From Silene conica (taxonomy: Eukaryota; Streptophyta; Magnoliopsida; Caryophyllales; Caryophyllaceae): DNA of 64,000 nt. The notes below the pieces were generated by a model. It was not told the origin of the DNA and made no database searches. It worked only from the letters and a program-made list of their open reading frames with translations. Shown piece by piece: positions 1 to 11,719 of the stretch (position 1 is its first letter; the number at the start of each line of letters is the position of its first letter). The position numbers and the translations under genes were made by a program. The stretch spans positions 83,388,861 to 83,452,860 of the forward strand of contig CM055316.2 in the NCBI GenBank assembly GCA_029255685.2, read 5' to 3'.

Positions 1-2
1 CT

Positions 3-71
3 GATGATTTGGGTGAATATGCTCGTGATCAAATCATTGCTCTCTATCATCAGGCCTCGGATATCCTATGA
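3..71 (+). CDS. C-terminal end of an unidentified protein (partial)
   Basis: An open frame runs from the left edge of the window (frame starting at base 3) to a TGA at 69-71. It encodes 22 residues that begin DDLGEYARDQ and end ASDIL, with balanced, protein-like composition. The downstream 100 bases are T-rich like a plant 3' UTR. I do not recognise the protein. It may be the last exon of a gene to the left, or a chance frame, because only 22 codons are visible. Confidence 0.4.
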   Translation, partial: DDLGEYARDQIIALYHQASDIL

Positions 72-795
72 AGATCGTCCCTTAGTTGTTCTTTATTAGA
101 AATTTATTTCTCTATATTGTTTCGTATCTGGTTTTACATTGTGGTGCTGAAATATGGTTTTAAGAGCCATACTACTCCAATGTAAGACTTTTGCTCTCAA
201 CCAGTTGTATTGTTAGGGTTTGAATCCATTACCTTGGTTAAGTTAGAAAAATCTTTACCGATTGATCAAATTGCTTATTAAGTTTATTTTAGAAATAAAA
301 ATACCCGAAGACACTCAACGATAAAAAAAATAGCAAATAAAATCGCAAATATCTAAAACGGAAGTATATAATAACAATTGACGGAGACACCCAAAGATAA
401 AATAAAACAACACATACCCGGAACGGGAGTATATGAAAACAACAGGAGTTAAAAAAATGAAACAGTCATGATCTGAGATCAGAAGTCATAGCCACCATGC
501 CAACAAGCGAAGCCATGTTGTATGTGTTGGTCAAAGAGGTGTGATTTCTTTCTTCGGCTCACCAAAACACCACCGTGTTTACGCAGCCTTTATTTTTGTC
601 TATATTTTATCCTAGCTTGTCTAGTAGCAGACGAGAATTATTCGTTATAAGTTGAAGACGGAGATGGTTATTTATGACGGTTTTCGGATTGGAGTCGGAA
701 AAATATTCGTATCGGAATTTTTGGCTCAGCCCTAGTTATTACACCTTTCGATCTGCCTTCTATCCTTTTTTTTGTGTCATGTGTAAAAGAAACGT
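72..795. other. No gene seen
   Basis: A/T-rich sequence holding the probable 3' UTR of the left-edge gene and then non-coding DNA. I see no convincing coding frame, RNA gene or clean transposon end. It borders a LINE fragment on its right and part of it may be decayed LINE sequence. Confidence 0.4.
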
Positions 796-800
796 ATTAC

Positions 801-1188
801 AGGTGGTTTGCATAAGTAGCTAACTCATGCGCAACCCTATTAAATCTTCTAGGAATAAAGGGCAAGCTACGACAGTGAAACAGACTCGAAATATCATTAC
901 AGTCATCTAAGATTCCTTTTATAAGATGGTCAACTGTTTCTAAACCAGCTAGCTGTAAGAACACCTTCAAGCAGTCCGTAACAATATGCAGGTGAGATAA
1001 GCCACCTCCCCGTGCCCACTTAAGAACCGTGAGGACTCCTGAGCGTCCGCTTGGATAGGCGATTCCGCCTTGCAGGGCTTCCGATATACCCGAAGCTCTG
1101 CTCCAGCATGGTCATAAACCACAAAGCCAACGGCCGCATCCAAACTATCTTTCCAACTAGCATCAACCAAGCAAAACTTTAACCACAT
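801..1188 (-). pseudogene. Frameshifted RNase H-like domain of a plant LINE (non-LTR retrotransposon)
   Basis: Read on the minus strand, 1188 down to about 1040 gives a domain with the DASW motif, GFVVYDHAGAEL, a YRKPC segment and AESPIQADAQ. This is the pattern of the RNase H domain (RVT_3 type) found at the C-terminus of plant L1-like reverse transcriptases. The homology continues in a different frame: VLTVLKWARGGG, then IVTDCLKVFLQLAGLETVDH, then FHCRSLPFIPRRFNRVAHEL, ending at a TAA near 801. A single frameshift around 1040 therefore breaks the domain. No upstream reverse transcriptase is visible, so this is a 5'-truncated, dead remnant. Confidence 0.75.
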
Positions 1189-1505
1189 GGCACAAGTCCG
1201 ACTTACCTATAAAGAAAAGACTGTCCATAAAAAAGTTGGTTGTTCAGAGAGTCAGAGTTGCCACCAGATCTGCCTTCTATCTTGTGTGCTTAATTTTATC
1301 AACTTTTTTATGCTTAGGGAGTTAGGGGGAACCATCTACGCCAACTCTAGAATAATAATTAAAATTATTGATTTATGCTGCTCAAAATCTCTAGAAACGA
1401 AATCTTTACAAAGATACTAAACTACAATTGTTACTCTAAAATTTCGTTTCCAGTTATGCCTTTGCCGAGTCACGGTCTGCGTTAAGACGCTTTAATTATG
1501 TACTC

Positions 1506-2005
1506 TAGGGGTGTAACCGAGCCGATTTGAGCCCGAGCTCGGGCGGTTTTGGAATCGGCTCGGAAACTTGAGCTTGGGCTCAGAATCGGCTCGGAATTAT
1601 CCGAGCTTAAAAAAAAGCTTGGAATCAGCTCAGATTAGACTTGAGCTATATTCGAGTTCGGTTAAATCTTTATTCTCTTTTTGTTTTATTGAACTTTTAA
1701 TTCAAATTAAAAATCAATATATTTTAAGAAAAATGCAAATTTAAGAAACATATGATTATAAATGCTAAAGTGACGTTTTCTTAGGAACAAAAACAATTAC
1801 CTGACAAAATAACTAAAAATAATAGATAAAACGAGCCTAAACGAACTTCTGAATCCGAGCTCTACTAAGCTCGAAATCGGCTCGGATTTAGACCACCCTG
1901 TCTCGAAATCAGCTCGGAATTAGTTTTGACCAATTTCGAGCCGAACTTCTACCGAGCTGATTTCGAGGGCTCTACGAGCCGCCTCAGATCGCTTACAGCT
2001 CCCCT
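1506..2005. mobile_element. hAT-like MITE with GAGCTCGG-rich arms (decayed)
   Basis: The left end reads TAGGGGTGTAACCGAGCCGA and the right end, reversed, reads AGGGGAGCTGTAAGCGATCT, an imperfect terminal inverted repeat. Both arms carry many copies of a CCGAGCTCGG-like motif around an AT-rich core. The TAGGGGTG start is typical of non-autonomous hAT elements. I found no clear 8-bp target duplication, so the boundaries are approximate. Confidence 0.5.
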
Positions 2006-2690
2006 CAAATTAGACTGTCCATCATCGATAACAGTGAGTAATTCCCTCATCGTCGAGTACTCTCGTACTTAATTACAGAGGTAACTTTATTCTAAGGAAT
2101 GCCGTGAACAACCACTACACCAAACCCACTAACTTTTATTAGTTACATGTTCAATGAAATTATTGATTCAAAATCCGTGTTCCTCTGCGGCTACGTCCCT
2201 AGGATTCACCGTGTCATAACGAGAAAAACTCGCTCGTAATTAATAAATAAGTTATCTTTTTATATAATGAAATCAATTCAGTATATATTACTAGTATAAA
2301 ACCGTAACACAACCCATTCGAGTACAACCAAGAAGATTGTTCAAGATTATACAGTGCATGTAAGCCACTTGTGCATACACATATATCTCTAATGTGTACT
2401 TATACCGTAAATTCACGAGATGACATACGTTTTTGCATGTCAATCTGTGCATTAACGTACAAAATAATACTTGTCTTTATAATTTGTTTAAATCGAGCGT
2501 TTATCTTGCTGTTTCTAGTCCAGGAGACAAATTAGTATTATTTTATTGAGATCTTGGTTTCTTTGTGCAATCGAAAAGGTCTAAATTATGGCTTTAAGTT
2601 TCTAACTTGAAACTTAAGCTTTCATCTTTATGCTATGGGGACATGCCTTGTGCTTTTACGGTGAAGTAAGGGGGTTAGCAGAGACATTCG
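2006..2690. other. No gene seen
   Basis: AT-rich intergenic sequence without a protein-like frame, tRNA-like promoter or transposon terminus that I can support. Confidence 0.4.
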
Positions 2691-3440
2691 TTCTTACTGA
2701 TGTTTAGAAATTTCAATATTTTTAGCTAAAAATATCCGCTCTCGTTTGATCTTAACCACTGCTTTTACGTCGAGTATCTACTATTGACTTTATTCTCGAG
2801 TTTTATAAATTCGGTTTAATTTAATTAATAAGTTTACATTCAATAAGTTTCATTTAACTTGTTTCGAACGCCCCCGCTAATGTTTAGAAATTTGTTTCAA
2901 CATTTTCAGCTAAAAATATTTGCTCTCGTTAACCTCAAATTCTGGCTCCGCCAATGATTTTACGTCGAATATTTGCTATTGGCTTTATTCTCGAGTTTTA
3001 TAAGTTCGATTTAATTTAATTAAGTTTACATTCAATAAGTTTCAGTTCAACTTATTTTGAACGCCCCTTCTAACGTTTAGAAATTTCGACATTTTCAGCT
3101 AAAGATATTCGCTTTAGCTCGTTGACCTCAAATTCTGGCTCCGCCACTGCTTTGACGTCGAGTATCTGCTATTGACTTTATTCTGGAGTTTTATAAGTTC
3201 GGTTTAATTTAATTAAGTTTACATTCAATAAGTTTCAGTTCAACTTATTTCAAACACCCCTACTAACGTTTAGAAATTTCAACATTTTCAGCTGAAAATA
3301 TTCGTTCTCAAATTCTGCCTCCGCCACTGCTTTGAGTCGAGTATCTGCTATTGACTTTATTCTCGAGTTTTATAAGTTCAGCTTAATTCAATTAAGTTTA
3401 CATTCAATAAGTTTTAGCATAACTTATTTCTGCTTTGATC
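2690..3440. repeat. Tandem repeat, unit about 180-193 bp, about four copies
   Basis: The marker GTTTAGAAATTT recurs at about 2701, 2881, 3074 and 3267, so the periods are 180, 193 and 193 bp. Each copy continues through AGCTAAAAATATTCGCTCTC, a TCTGGCTCCGCCA segment, a GTCGAGTATCTGCTATTGAC segment and AATAAGTTTCAGTTCAACTT. The copies differ by point changes and short indels, so the array is not new. The unit is close to nucleosome length, as in plant satellites. Confidence 0.8.
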
Positions 3441-4600
3441 AAATTTTATAAATTCAGTTCAATTCAACTCATGTTTATATAAACATTTCAATTAAAACTT
3501 TAATTTTTAAATTAGACAAACTTCTTATATTTAACCCTATCCAATTCAAGGGGTCAAATTAAAAACCTATCCAATAATCAATATTGAAGTGAAACATGAT
3601 TATCATTTTAATCTAATCTTCCACTTACAAAAGTGACCTAGGATTAATCCACTTGATAAAGTGTATGTATTACTCTCCTAGATAGTTAATACTTGATTAG
3701 GTTCTTTCATAGTACCTTCACAATTAACGATAGTGATTTGTAAATTGGCTCAATGTATTTTAATTGATCTTTTCACCTACTATGGCCCATTCTAATAAAA
3801 AAAATGGTTCAACTTGTCATTAATTTATTCCAAACAGACTTTTAAATAAAAAATGAGACGATGACACTAACACAATCGAGTTTCGATAACATCATCTCAC
3901 ATATAACAAGTAATATGCAAATGATAGTCACCTTAGTTTGTAAATTTTCAGAGTTGATATTCATGACCTGAGTTCAGATCTCTTCAGCAACTATCTTCCC
4001 TTATGGCTCCTTTTACATCAATAAAATAAAATAAAATATAACAGAATAAGTGATCGTGGAATATAAAGGTATATAACAGGGTATTACTTGTACAGTTTTA
4101 CTCGACAGCCGATACTAGTTGATGACACCATGTCGTCGTTAGAGTTATCCTAATGCGGGGACGGGTCAAGCTCATTTGGCTAGACCCCACCAAGCTAGGG
4201 AGGGGGAGGGCCGAGTTTGGCCGGGGTGAGCCGAGAGGATATTTGACCCGGGCTAGGTCGTCCCTAGTGGGTGGAGGGGCTGAAGATGGGTCAGTTGTGG
4301 GCTGAGAGGCTGAATGTGTCAGGTAAGGCCGTGTAGATGGCCAGTTTTAGTCGTCATCCTGTAATTTGTTAGTCGTTAAATTACATGAATACGTACAATT
4401 CTCATTTAAAACCGGTTTCATATTACACATATGACAAACATAATACATTAAAATTAACAAAAAATTGTTATTCAAAACCGTTTTATTTTTAAGACGACAT
4501 ACAGTACTGTTATATAAAATAACAATAGCAACCCCACCCCCAAATTTTGCACCACATAGTACATACACTAGCACACCAAAATGTCCTAAACAAAACCCAT
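3441..4600. other. Intergenic; promoter-distal region of the CBSX5-like gene
   Basis: AT-rich DNA with a G-rich patch at about 4155-4290 made of GGGCCGAG/GGGTC-like words. I see no gene; short frames here have no protein-like composition. Confidence 0.35.
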
Positions 4601-4610
4601 ACAACACAAC

Positions 4611-4618
4611 TATAAATA
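4611..4618 (+). promoter_or_regulatory. Probable TATA box of the CBSX5-like gene
   Basis: TATAAATA lies about 200 bases upstream of the ATG at 4819, followed by a C/A-rich stretch typical of a plant 5' leader. The transcription start would be near 4645, giving a leader of about 170 nt that includes an (AATTT)n tract. Confidence 0.55.
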
Positions 4619-4721
4619 CACCTCTCCTACACACAATTCAACCCAAATCAAACCAAACACAACACCTTTCCCACCTCTCCAAAATCCCAACAAAATTAAA
4701 TTAAAATTAAAAACAATCAAA

Positions 4722-4760
4722 TTTAAATTTAATTTAATTTAATTTAATTTAATTTAATTA
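4722..4760. repeat. (AATTT)n microsatellite in the presumed 5' UTR
   Basis: About seven near-perfect AATTT units lie between the presumed TATA box and the start codon of the CBSX5-like gene. Confidence 0.8.
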
Positions 4761-4818
4761 AATCCTTCACTAATCCTCCTCTTAATCCTTGAAATTAGCA
4801 TAATTAATTATAATTTGC

Positions 4819-7800
4819 ATGGCAATTTCCTTGTTAAATTATGCAGTTTCTGACCTTTGCTTGGGTAAACCAGCACTAAATTCACTCCCACTTTCAACAG
4901 CAACTGTTGCTGATGCTCTTTCTGCAATTAAATCTTCTCAAGATAATTTTATTAGCATTTGGTCTTGCACCCATCAATTAAACCATAATCATAATATTAA
5001 TAATAATATTAATAATATTAATAATAATAATAATAATGGTAATTATGAAAATGGGTTATTATGTAAATGTGTAGGGAAATTAAGTATGGTTGATATAATA
5101 TGTTTTTTATGTAAAGAAGAGAATTTGAGTTCTCCTTCTTCTGCTCTTCTTTCCCCTGTTTCTGCTATTCTTCCTAAGGATTCTGACTTGGTCAAGCATG
5201 TTGATTCTTCCACTAGGTATGTTTTCTTATTCATTTCTTTACATTTTTGTTTCGGGTTATTCGGAAACAGTTTCTTTGTGTTCTGATGTATGGATTAAGC
5301 ATTCCTGTACGTCTCGTGAGAGACCGTCTCTCACTAATTTAGTAACTGACATAATAACGAAACAAAAAATTCAGTGGGTCCCTCACCCTCTGATGTGAGA
5401 GTTCTCTCAATAACCATATTGAGAGACCGTCTCAGGTTGTCGTTAGTTATTGAGACACTAGGGTAACGTTATTGGGTTGCTGCTAACATGTAAGATAGCA
5501 TAGATAAGACAAAATCAGAATGCCTAGATAATAGTAAAAAAAAGGTGTATTTGACGTGTTTTAATCTTAATACGGTAATTAATTTTTTAATGTTAATAAT
5601 CTTTGGTTTTACAAGTAATTAATAATTAGTGGAATTTTGTTTGATTAGTAGTTTGCATGTGCTTTGATTTGATTTGGTTCATTAGCTTTGTTTGAACTTT
5701 CTAGGTGTAGAAAGTTATTGTCTCCATTCCTTTAAAGGGGACTTTGAGATCTAGTTGGAGTACATAATTAGAAATTTAATTCGGTTTTTCTAACGTGTTT
5801 CTTACGCTCATACCAAATAGCAACATAAATAAGGATAGCAAAATTCACAAATTTTCACTGAAAATGGACATTATCCATTTCCAAACAAGACGTTTTCTAT
5901 AAAATTAGACTAAAATTTCTAATGCAATAGAATAACTTAGGCCCTGTTATTTCTAGCTTAATTAATTTCAGCTCTTTTCAGAATTTTGTTTGGTTGTATT
6001 TCGTTAAGTTTTAGTTACCTTTAATCTCTTCACAAAAATAACTTTTAATTCAACTAAATTCAGTTCACCTCAATTTCACTCAATTTAATTCAATTAAACT
6101 TTACTCCAATTAATTCAATTCAGCTCATTTCACAAGGGTATTATAATGCTCAGGGTTGCACAATCGTGACCCTAAGCATTTGCATTTACTAAATTCCTGG
6201 TTCCGTCACTGGCTACGGTCCATTCGAAAAAAAGGAAAAAGCACAGATATAATTAGGTAGCTTTCTTAATCTACTTTCCTTTTTGTCCAAAAAATTTATA
6301 TTGGGTCTCTCAACTAATATTGGCTAGATGTTGTGAAAGATCCCTTTCTGAAAGCTACCCATTTTGAAAGGTACTAATATGGACTTAGTAAATTAAAGGG
6401 ATCTATATTTATTCTACTAATTATGCTCCGGATCGGTCGCAAATTCGAAAGTCAAGCCTCTTAATTAATTGTTAATGACTGCCTAATAAGTTAATAACAT
6501 TGATAATAATACGAATTCCGAGATGATGTTATACATGTACCGTTAATTACGCGTTAATCTTGGAAGTCGAAATTAAAAAAGACTTGCAAAATTGACATAG
6601 GACACGGGTTTATTTGAAGCCGAGTAATGGTTATATAAGACCGTAAAATAATAGTTTATATTAAGTGTCTTATACGATATTCCTTTTGGACGTAAAGAAA
6701 GCCATAATTAAGAGAGATTTTGATTTTGACGAGGTTTGAACCAGGTCATCCTCGTCTAAGCAGCTAAGCTAGTTGAAATCTGCTCTTATACGAGAATTTG
6801 GGACGTGTTCTTGGGTACGGGCGTATCACGGGTGGCCTTTTGATCCTTGATGAATATTCAAGGCAGTCAATTATGACAAACACTTAGCCACCAGTTTACT
6901 AACCATATAGAAACTATTGCCTCATAATAAATGAATAAATGATTATATATATTTATATTTGAATTAAATGCTCTGAATCTGAAATTTCTGACATGTAAAG
7001 TTTAATTTAATTTATATTTTTAAATTAGAAAGCATGAAAAGCATGGTTTTTTCAAATTTTGACAAGAGTAAAAAATGTTTTCTTTGACCGAAGTTAAATT
7101 ATCCTCGACTAAAATGGACCGTCTCGTAGTATAAGTCTTATTCTACGATTTACGGCCTTTGCCATGCTTGTCGAATAGATTTTTATACAATCGGCGCCCC
7201 ACGCACGGAATTACGATCTAGAATTATTTTAACTAATTTTATGTTGTGAAGGAAAAATATTAGGTGTGGTGGTTGTTAATCTAGAAGGTTGTTGATGCAA
7301 ATTAGGACTACACACCTTATTGAAATGACCCTCGTGGACGTCGTTCGTTAAATCGTTAAATCTAAATCGTACCGTTCTCCTTTCTTGTCATCCGTGTATT
7401 GGTTAAATGAACAAGTTTAGCAATTACGTTTGCTGGTAGTTACCGAAATTTTATGTCTTTAGTCGAAAAGGAAAAGAAGACGAGACAATGAAAAGTTTGT
7501 TGATGTAAAATGTTTTATTGTACGATGTTTCCTATACCGAAAAAATTTGAGGTCTTGTTTTCTTGGCTGTGACTGATGTTACTCAATTTCGGGTTTTCAG
7601 TTTGGTGGAAGCAATTGATTTGATTCTCCAAGGAGCGCAAAATCTTGTGGTGCCAATACAAACACGGTCGACCAAAATATCAAGAAGAAAGCACGGTCCA
7701 TCGTTCCATAACGGCCGTGAATATTGTTGGTTGACGCAAGAAGACGTGATTCAATTTATCTTGAGTCGGATAGGTTTGTTTACCCCAATCCCGAACCTCT

Positions 7801-8453
7801 CTGTCGAAGAGCTTGGGGTAATTCGAGAAGATATTCTTACGGTGGATTACCATGCTCCGGCGACAATGGCGCTACAAGCCATTGCTCGGTCACTAGGTGA
7901 ACAAACTTCTGTTGGGGTGGTCGATGAAGACGGGTCCTTGATTGGTGAACTTTCCCCTCACACCTTGTGTGGATGTGATGAGACGGTTGCGGCCGCAATC
8001 ATGACCTTGTCCTCGGGAGACCTTATGTCGTATATCGACTGGGGCGGCCCTCCCGAGGACATCGTAAAGGTAATGAAGGAGAAATTGAAGGAAAAAAAGC
8101 TAGAAGGCTTGTTAGAAATCTTAGCCGATGACTACTCGTCCGATGCCCTAACATCGTCAGATGACGAGTCAATGTCCTCATCCTCGTCGTCCTCGTCTAC
8201 TTCTTCAAGTAGATCGGCCAAGTATAACCGGTCATGGAGCTACTCGGCTAGAATGGTGAGGAAAGCCGAGGCGATTGTATGTCATCCTAAAAGCTCGCTT
8301 ATCGCGGTTATGATCCAAGCTATTTCGCATAGGGTCAATTACGTTTGGGTCATGGAGGACGACTACTCGGTCGTGGGTATAGTCACTTTTCACGATATGC
8401 TTCACGTGTTTCGGGATCACATGGAGTCGATGTTCGAGGATCTCGGTGCTTAA
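4819..8453 (+). CDS. CBSX5: CBS domain-containing protein, CBSX5-like
   Basis: Two exons, 4819-5216 and 7601-8453, joined across a GT-AG intron of 2384 bp, give 416 residues. The join restores a serine codon and the run SLVEAIDLILQGAQNLVVPI. The N-terminus (VSDLCLGKP), the middle (FCW/YCWLTQEDVIQF type segment, then VDYHAPATMALQAIA), the CDETVAAAIMTLSSGDLMSYID stretch and the C-terminal ARMVRKAEAIVCHPKSSL with HRVNYVWV match what I know of Arabidopsis CBSX5. Four degenerate CBS motifs form two Bateman modules. CBSX proteins are thought to be adenosine-ligand-sensing regulators, but the role of CBSX5 is poorly known. Odd points: an Asn-rich tract from (AAT)n near residues 56-73, and a Ser-rich acidic linker near residues 310-335. 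Length and order fit the family. Confidence 0.88.
5309..5437. mobile_element. Small foldback MITE in the CBSX5-like intron
   Basis: Arms containing GTGAGAGACCGTCTCTCAC and ATTGAGAGACCGTCTCAG flank a core of about 80 bases. The repeated GAGACCGTCTC palindrome suggests a short non-autonomous TIR element, perhaps Mutator-like. The ends are not exact. Confidence 0.4.
5940..6138. mobile_element. Tourist-like MITE (223-bp family), decayed copy in the CBSX5-like intron
   Basis: It starts GGCCCTGTTATTTCTAGC directly after a TTA and follows the same course as the complete copies at 59076, 62779 and 63355 (TTTCAGCTC, TTGGTTGTATTTCGTTAAG, AATCTCTTCACAAAA, TTCAATTCAGCTCATTTCA). The right terminus has been lost or rearranged, so no matching TTA duplication is seen. 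Confidence 0.7.
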
Positions 8454-8459
8454 CACCCA

Positions 8460-9183
8460 ATCGTAGTTAGATCGACATCGACTAAACTATAATGTCGATG
8501 TCGATATCCGAGGCTTATGGTGCTACAACTACATGAGTTGAGTTAGTATATCAGAGTTCCCTGATTTTGAAGTATTATTATTATTATGTGCATTAAAGTA
8601 TTAGATGTGTTTAATTAATTTGTTTGTTATTTATTAATCTTTATTTATGTACTTTTTCGGTTTAATGTGTCTAGTTCTTGGCAACCGTATATGCCAATAA
8701 ATTGGGTGAACGGATTTGAATCCGAAGCATCCATCGTCAGATGTAAACTTGTTCGATTTCCTTTAGTTTATGAATTATGAATCGTAAAAGAGAGAAATAT
8801 GTTCCTTTTATTTTCATTTATACAGAATTACGGAGTATCAATTTTAAAGTCGTTAATTGGTCGGATGCCTCGAGGCCAGTCCGCCTCGCACAAAAACCGG
8901 TCTTGTTAGGTCATTTAAAGCTCATGTCAAGACTGATGCTTAGGATCGGTCCATGTACGACATACCCGTCAGAAACTATGGGGCTAAATAGGTCATGGAC
9001 CATAAAATTCATGTTCGGAGCTCGGACTGGTCTATATTTGACCCACGCTCGCATTTGATCACCTTTAATTATATTGAATCAGATGAGATATAAATAAAAT
9101 ACCTTAGAATTCAAAAATTATGTAGCTTGATAGGTTAAGGTCATAAGGACCATAAAAATTCATGTTAAGACCGTCTATATCCG
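8460..9183. other. 3' UTR of the CBSX5-like gene and repeat-like intergenic DNA
   Basis: The first 150 bases after the stop probably form the 3' UTR. The rest shows a partly duplicated phrase (CTCGCATTTGATC, seen again at 9675) but no gene. Confidence 0.35.
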
Positions 9184-9191
9184 ACTCACGC

Positions 9192-9667
9192 CTAAGTAGC
9201 ACGGCCACTTCTCGTAATGAGTTTTACCGTGTCCGACACCGATACTCCACGGACACACGCTGAAACATGTCGGACACCTATAAAACTGTGTCTAACTTTC
9301 TACATCTATTTGGGTACGTGTCCGACGCGTGTCCAGGGTATTTGAGCTGTGTCCATTGCGTGTTCACAGTATTTGGTCATCATTTAGGGTGAATAATGTA
9401 CTTCAGACGATAAATGCACTATCGAACGAGATTAATTAGATTATTGGTTCGGATGAGAAATGAAAATGAGTTATTATTAAGGGCAAATTTTACTTTCACT
9501 TATTTAAAATTAATATCAAATGTTTTTACAAAAAATAAAATCAAACATTTATAAATATAAAATGAATATTTTATTAAATTTAAATAATGTATCTCGTGTC
9601 CTACATTTCGTGACATGCTCATGTTACGTGTCTATATTGTGTACGTGTCCGTTTTGGTGCTACCTAG
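9192..9667. mobile_element. TIR element with CTAGGTAGCAC-type ends (copy 1)
   Basis: The left end reads CTAAGTAGCACGG and the right end GGTGCTACCTAG, which are inverted copies. CTCACGC occurs just outside both ends and may belong to a 9-bp target duplication. The interior is rich in GTGTCCGACACC words and an AT core. The same family recurs at 12914-13246 and 48922-49260, with a piece at 41080-41240. A 9-bp duplication would suggest the Mutator superfamily. No transposase is present. Confidence 0.6.
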
Positions 9668-9676
9668 GCTCACGCT

Positions 9677-10939
9677 CGCATTTGATCGTTTCGAGATTTT
9701 TGAGATGATGACATGAGATAGAAAATACGTATGTGTGTATGTGTAAGCATGGACATCTCAATTGAATGCAAGGACTCGTTTGAAATCTTATCCAAAAAAT
9801 TCAGTGAAGTGTCTATCCACATTACGATGAGTCGTCAAAGATTCAAGTACAAGCATCCGTATCAAAACAACGTTTAAAAAAACTTGTGATGATAGAGAGA
9901 ATAGGGTTGCGTGCATCGAGTCTCTCTTATTCTGTAATTTACGGGAATTATTTTTGGGTTATTAGTCTACTAAATTTGACGAACTTATTTCTCTAGTACG
10001 GTTCTTTATTTGATAATTTAAAAACCGTTTCTATGTGTTGCTAACACAAGAATTAAACTGCGTGCATCCAGTCTCTCTTACTCCGTAATTCACGGAAAGT
10101 CGAAAACTATTAAGACATTGAGATAACATTGTTGGTAAGAAGATTTCCTTACTAATGAAGAATTCTATATATAGTTCATATGAATTCGACATGTTTTCTC
10201 TAATGAATTCTATATTTTTATTACGAGTCTATTATCCGTTAAAACTAGATGAAATTATATACAATTATCGGTTTTATTCCAATAATATACACTATAAATA
10301 TTTTCGAGTCAGTTGGATAATGTTGCGAAAATAATTTAAATTTTGACCCAAAACATTGGGAAGGGCAACTAACTTTACAAAAAAAAATTGCCTTTTGTGT
10401 TTTTGACCCTAACTAGTGCTAAAAATTGAAGTAATGTCTCTATGTACAAGCTCACTATCAAGTATCGATCGCATTCTCCAAAAGTTGAACCATTTTAGAT
10501 AAAGTATAGGTCTATATATCTAGTGGTATTAGTGTATTACTTATCAAAGAACAATTTGTAAGACCTTTTATATTTAATTAATAGCTTAGGATAATTCTCG
10601 TGTAAATACACGGTATTTCAAATACAAATATTAGAGAATTAACAATTAATTAAATTACAAAGTAACATAGCTTATTTTCATTTTTAAAACAATATGCAAT
10701 CTGAAGGAAATATTTTATTAGCTTTATTTATGTAAAAATTAAATAATGATTGATGTAATAAAATTTATTAGGATATAAATATTGTCTAATAAAATATTAA
10801 AAATATTGAATATTGTCTAATAAAATAATAAATATAGATAATAAACACTCATTAATCAAAAAATAGATGTTGTCTAATAAAATATTACCTAAATTGAAAA
10901 TTTGGAGAAATGTCAATTTTTTAGTATATAATAAATATA
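9677..10939. other. No gene seen
   Basis: AT-rich intergenic sequence. A phrase containing GCATCGAGTCTCTCTTA is repeated near 9915 and 10062, a small duplication. No protein-like frame was found. Confidence 0.35.
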
Positions 10940-11477
10940 GGGATATTCTACATGGTACCCCTCAATTTTTCGACTTTCTACGTGGTACCCCTACATTTTT
11001 TGAAACATACATGGTACCCCTAATTGTTGTCATTATCACTACGTGTATCCCTAAACTTTATTTTCCTTCAATTAAACTCATTTTTAAGCGTTAAATGATT
11101 ACTTAGACGCATAACCAAACTTGACATTTATCATCTCATGACATAAGGACTCTATTAGAATTAATATTCATTCTTTGGACGTGATAATTTGGCAAAGATC
11201 AATAATTTTTCCTTCACCTTTTTTTTAGCCCATATATATCTATAAATATTAGGATCGAGATGGATATTGAGCCGAATAGAGTCCTTATGTCATGTGATAA
11301 TAAATGGCAAGCTTCCTTACGCGTTCAAGTTATCACTTAAAGCTTTAAAATGAGTTTAATTAACGGAAAAAAAGTTTAGGGGTACGCGTAGTGATAATGA
11401 GAACAAGTATGTTTTAAAAAGTGTAGGGGTACCATGTAGAAAGTCAAAAAATTGAGGGGTACCATATAGAATATCCC
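10940..11477. mobile_element. Non-autonomous Mutator-type element with long TIRs and 9-bp TSD
   Basis: The element starts GGGATATTCTACATGGTACC and ends with its inverse. The inverted arms extend over roughly 200 bp and contain three spaced TACATGGTACCCCT-like words each. It is flanked by a perfect 9-bp duplication, ATAAATATA, at 10931-10939 and 11478-11486, as expected for the Mutator superfamily. Relatives lie at 25611-26130 and 34548-35551. A related family with CATGGTAACCC words is at 13496-14513. Confidence 0.85.
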
Positions 11478-11492
11478 ATAAATATATAATGG

Positions 11493-11718
11493 ATTATGTT
11501 GTGTTTTTTTCAGTTGAAAAGAGCTAAATTTAATTGAAATTTTTTTTTTTTGTTTTTTTTTTTTGGTGACGAGGGAACCCGCAGCCGCTACCTTCTGTGC
11601 GCAATGAAATGAATTTAATTGAATTTAATATAACTGAATTGAACTTAATGAAACTAAACTAAACCAAAGAGACAAATTAATTAAACTAAATTAAAATTAA
11701 ATTTAAAAGAACAGGATT
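11493..11718. mobile_element. Decayed copy of the 223-bp Tourist-like MITE, with a nested SINE fragment
   Basis: The left part (GTTTTTTTCAGTTGAAAAGAGCT) and right part (AAAAGAACAGG) line up with the reverse orientation of the family seen at 39266-39488. The middle is interrupted by a T-tract and the 3' end of a SINE at about 11540-11600. Confidence 0.5.
11540..11602 (-). mobile_element. 5'-truncated SINE 3' end, minus strand
   Basis: A poly-T tract is followed by GGTGACGAGGGAACCCGCAG and CCGCTACCTT. This is the reverse complement of the 3' end of the complete SINE at 29268-29511, including its poly-A tail. Only the last 50 bases or so are present. Confidence 0.7.
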
Positions 11719-11719
11719 T

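Noticed and set aside
2690..3440. Possible CRISPR-like array
   Set aside because: The repeat units adjoin without unique spacers, the units are about 190 bp, and the DNA is a plant nuclear genome.
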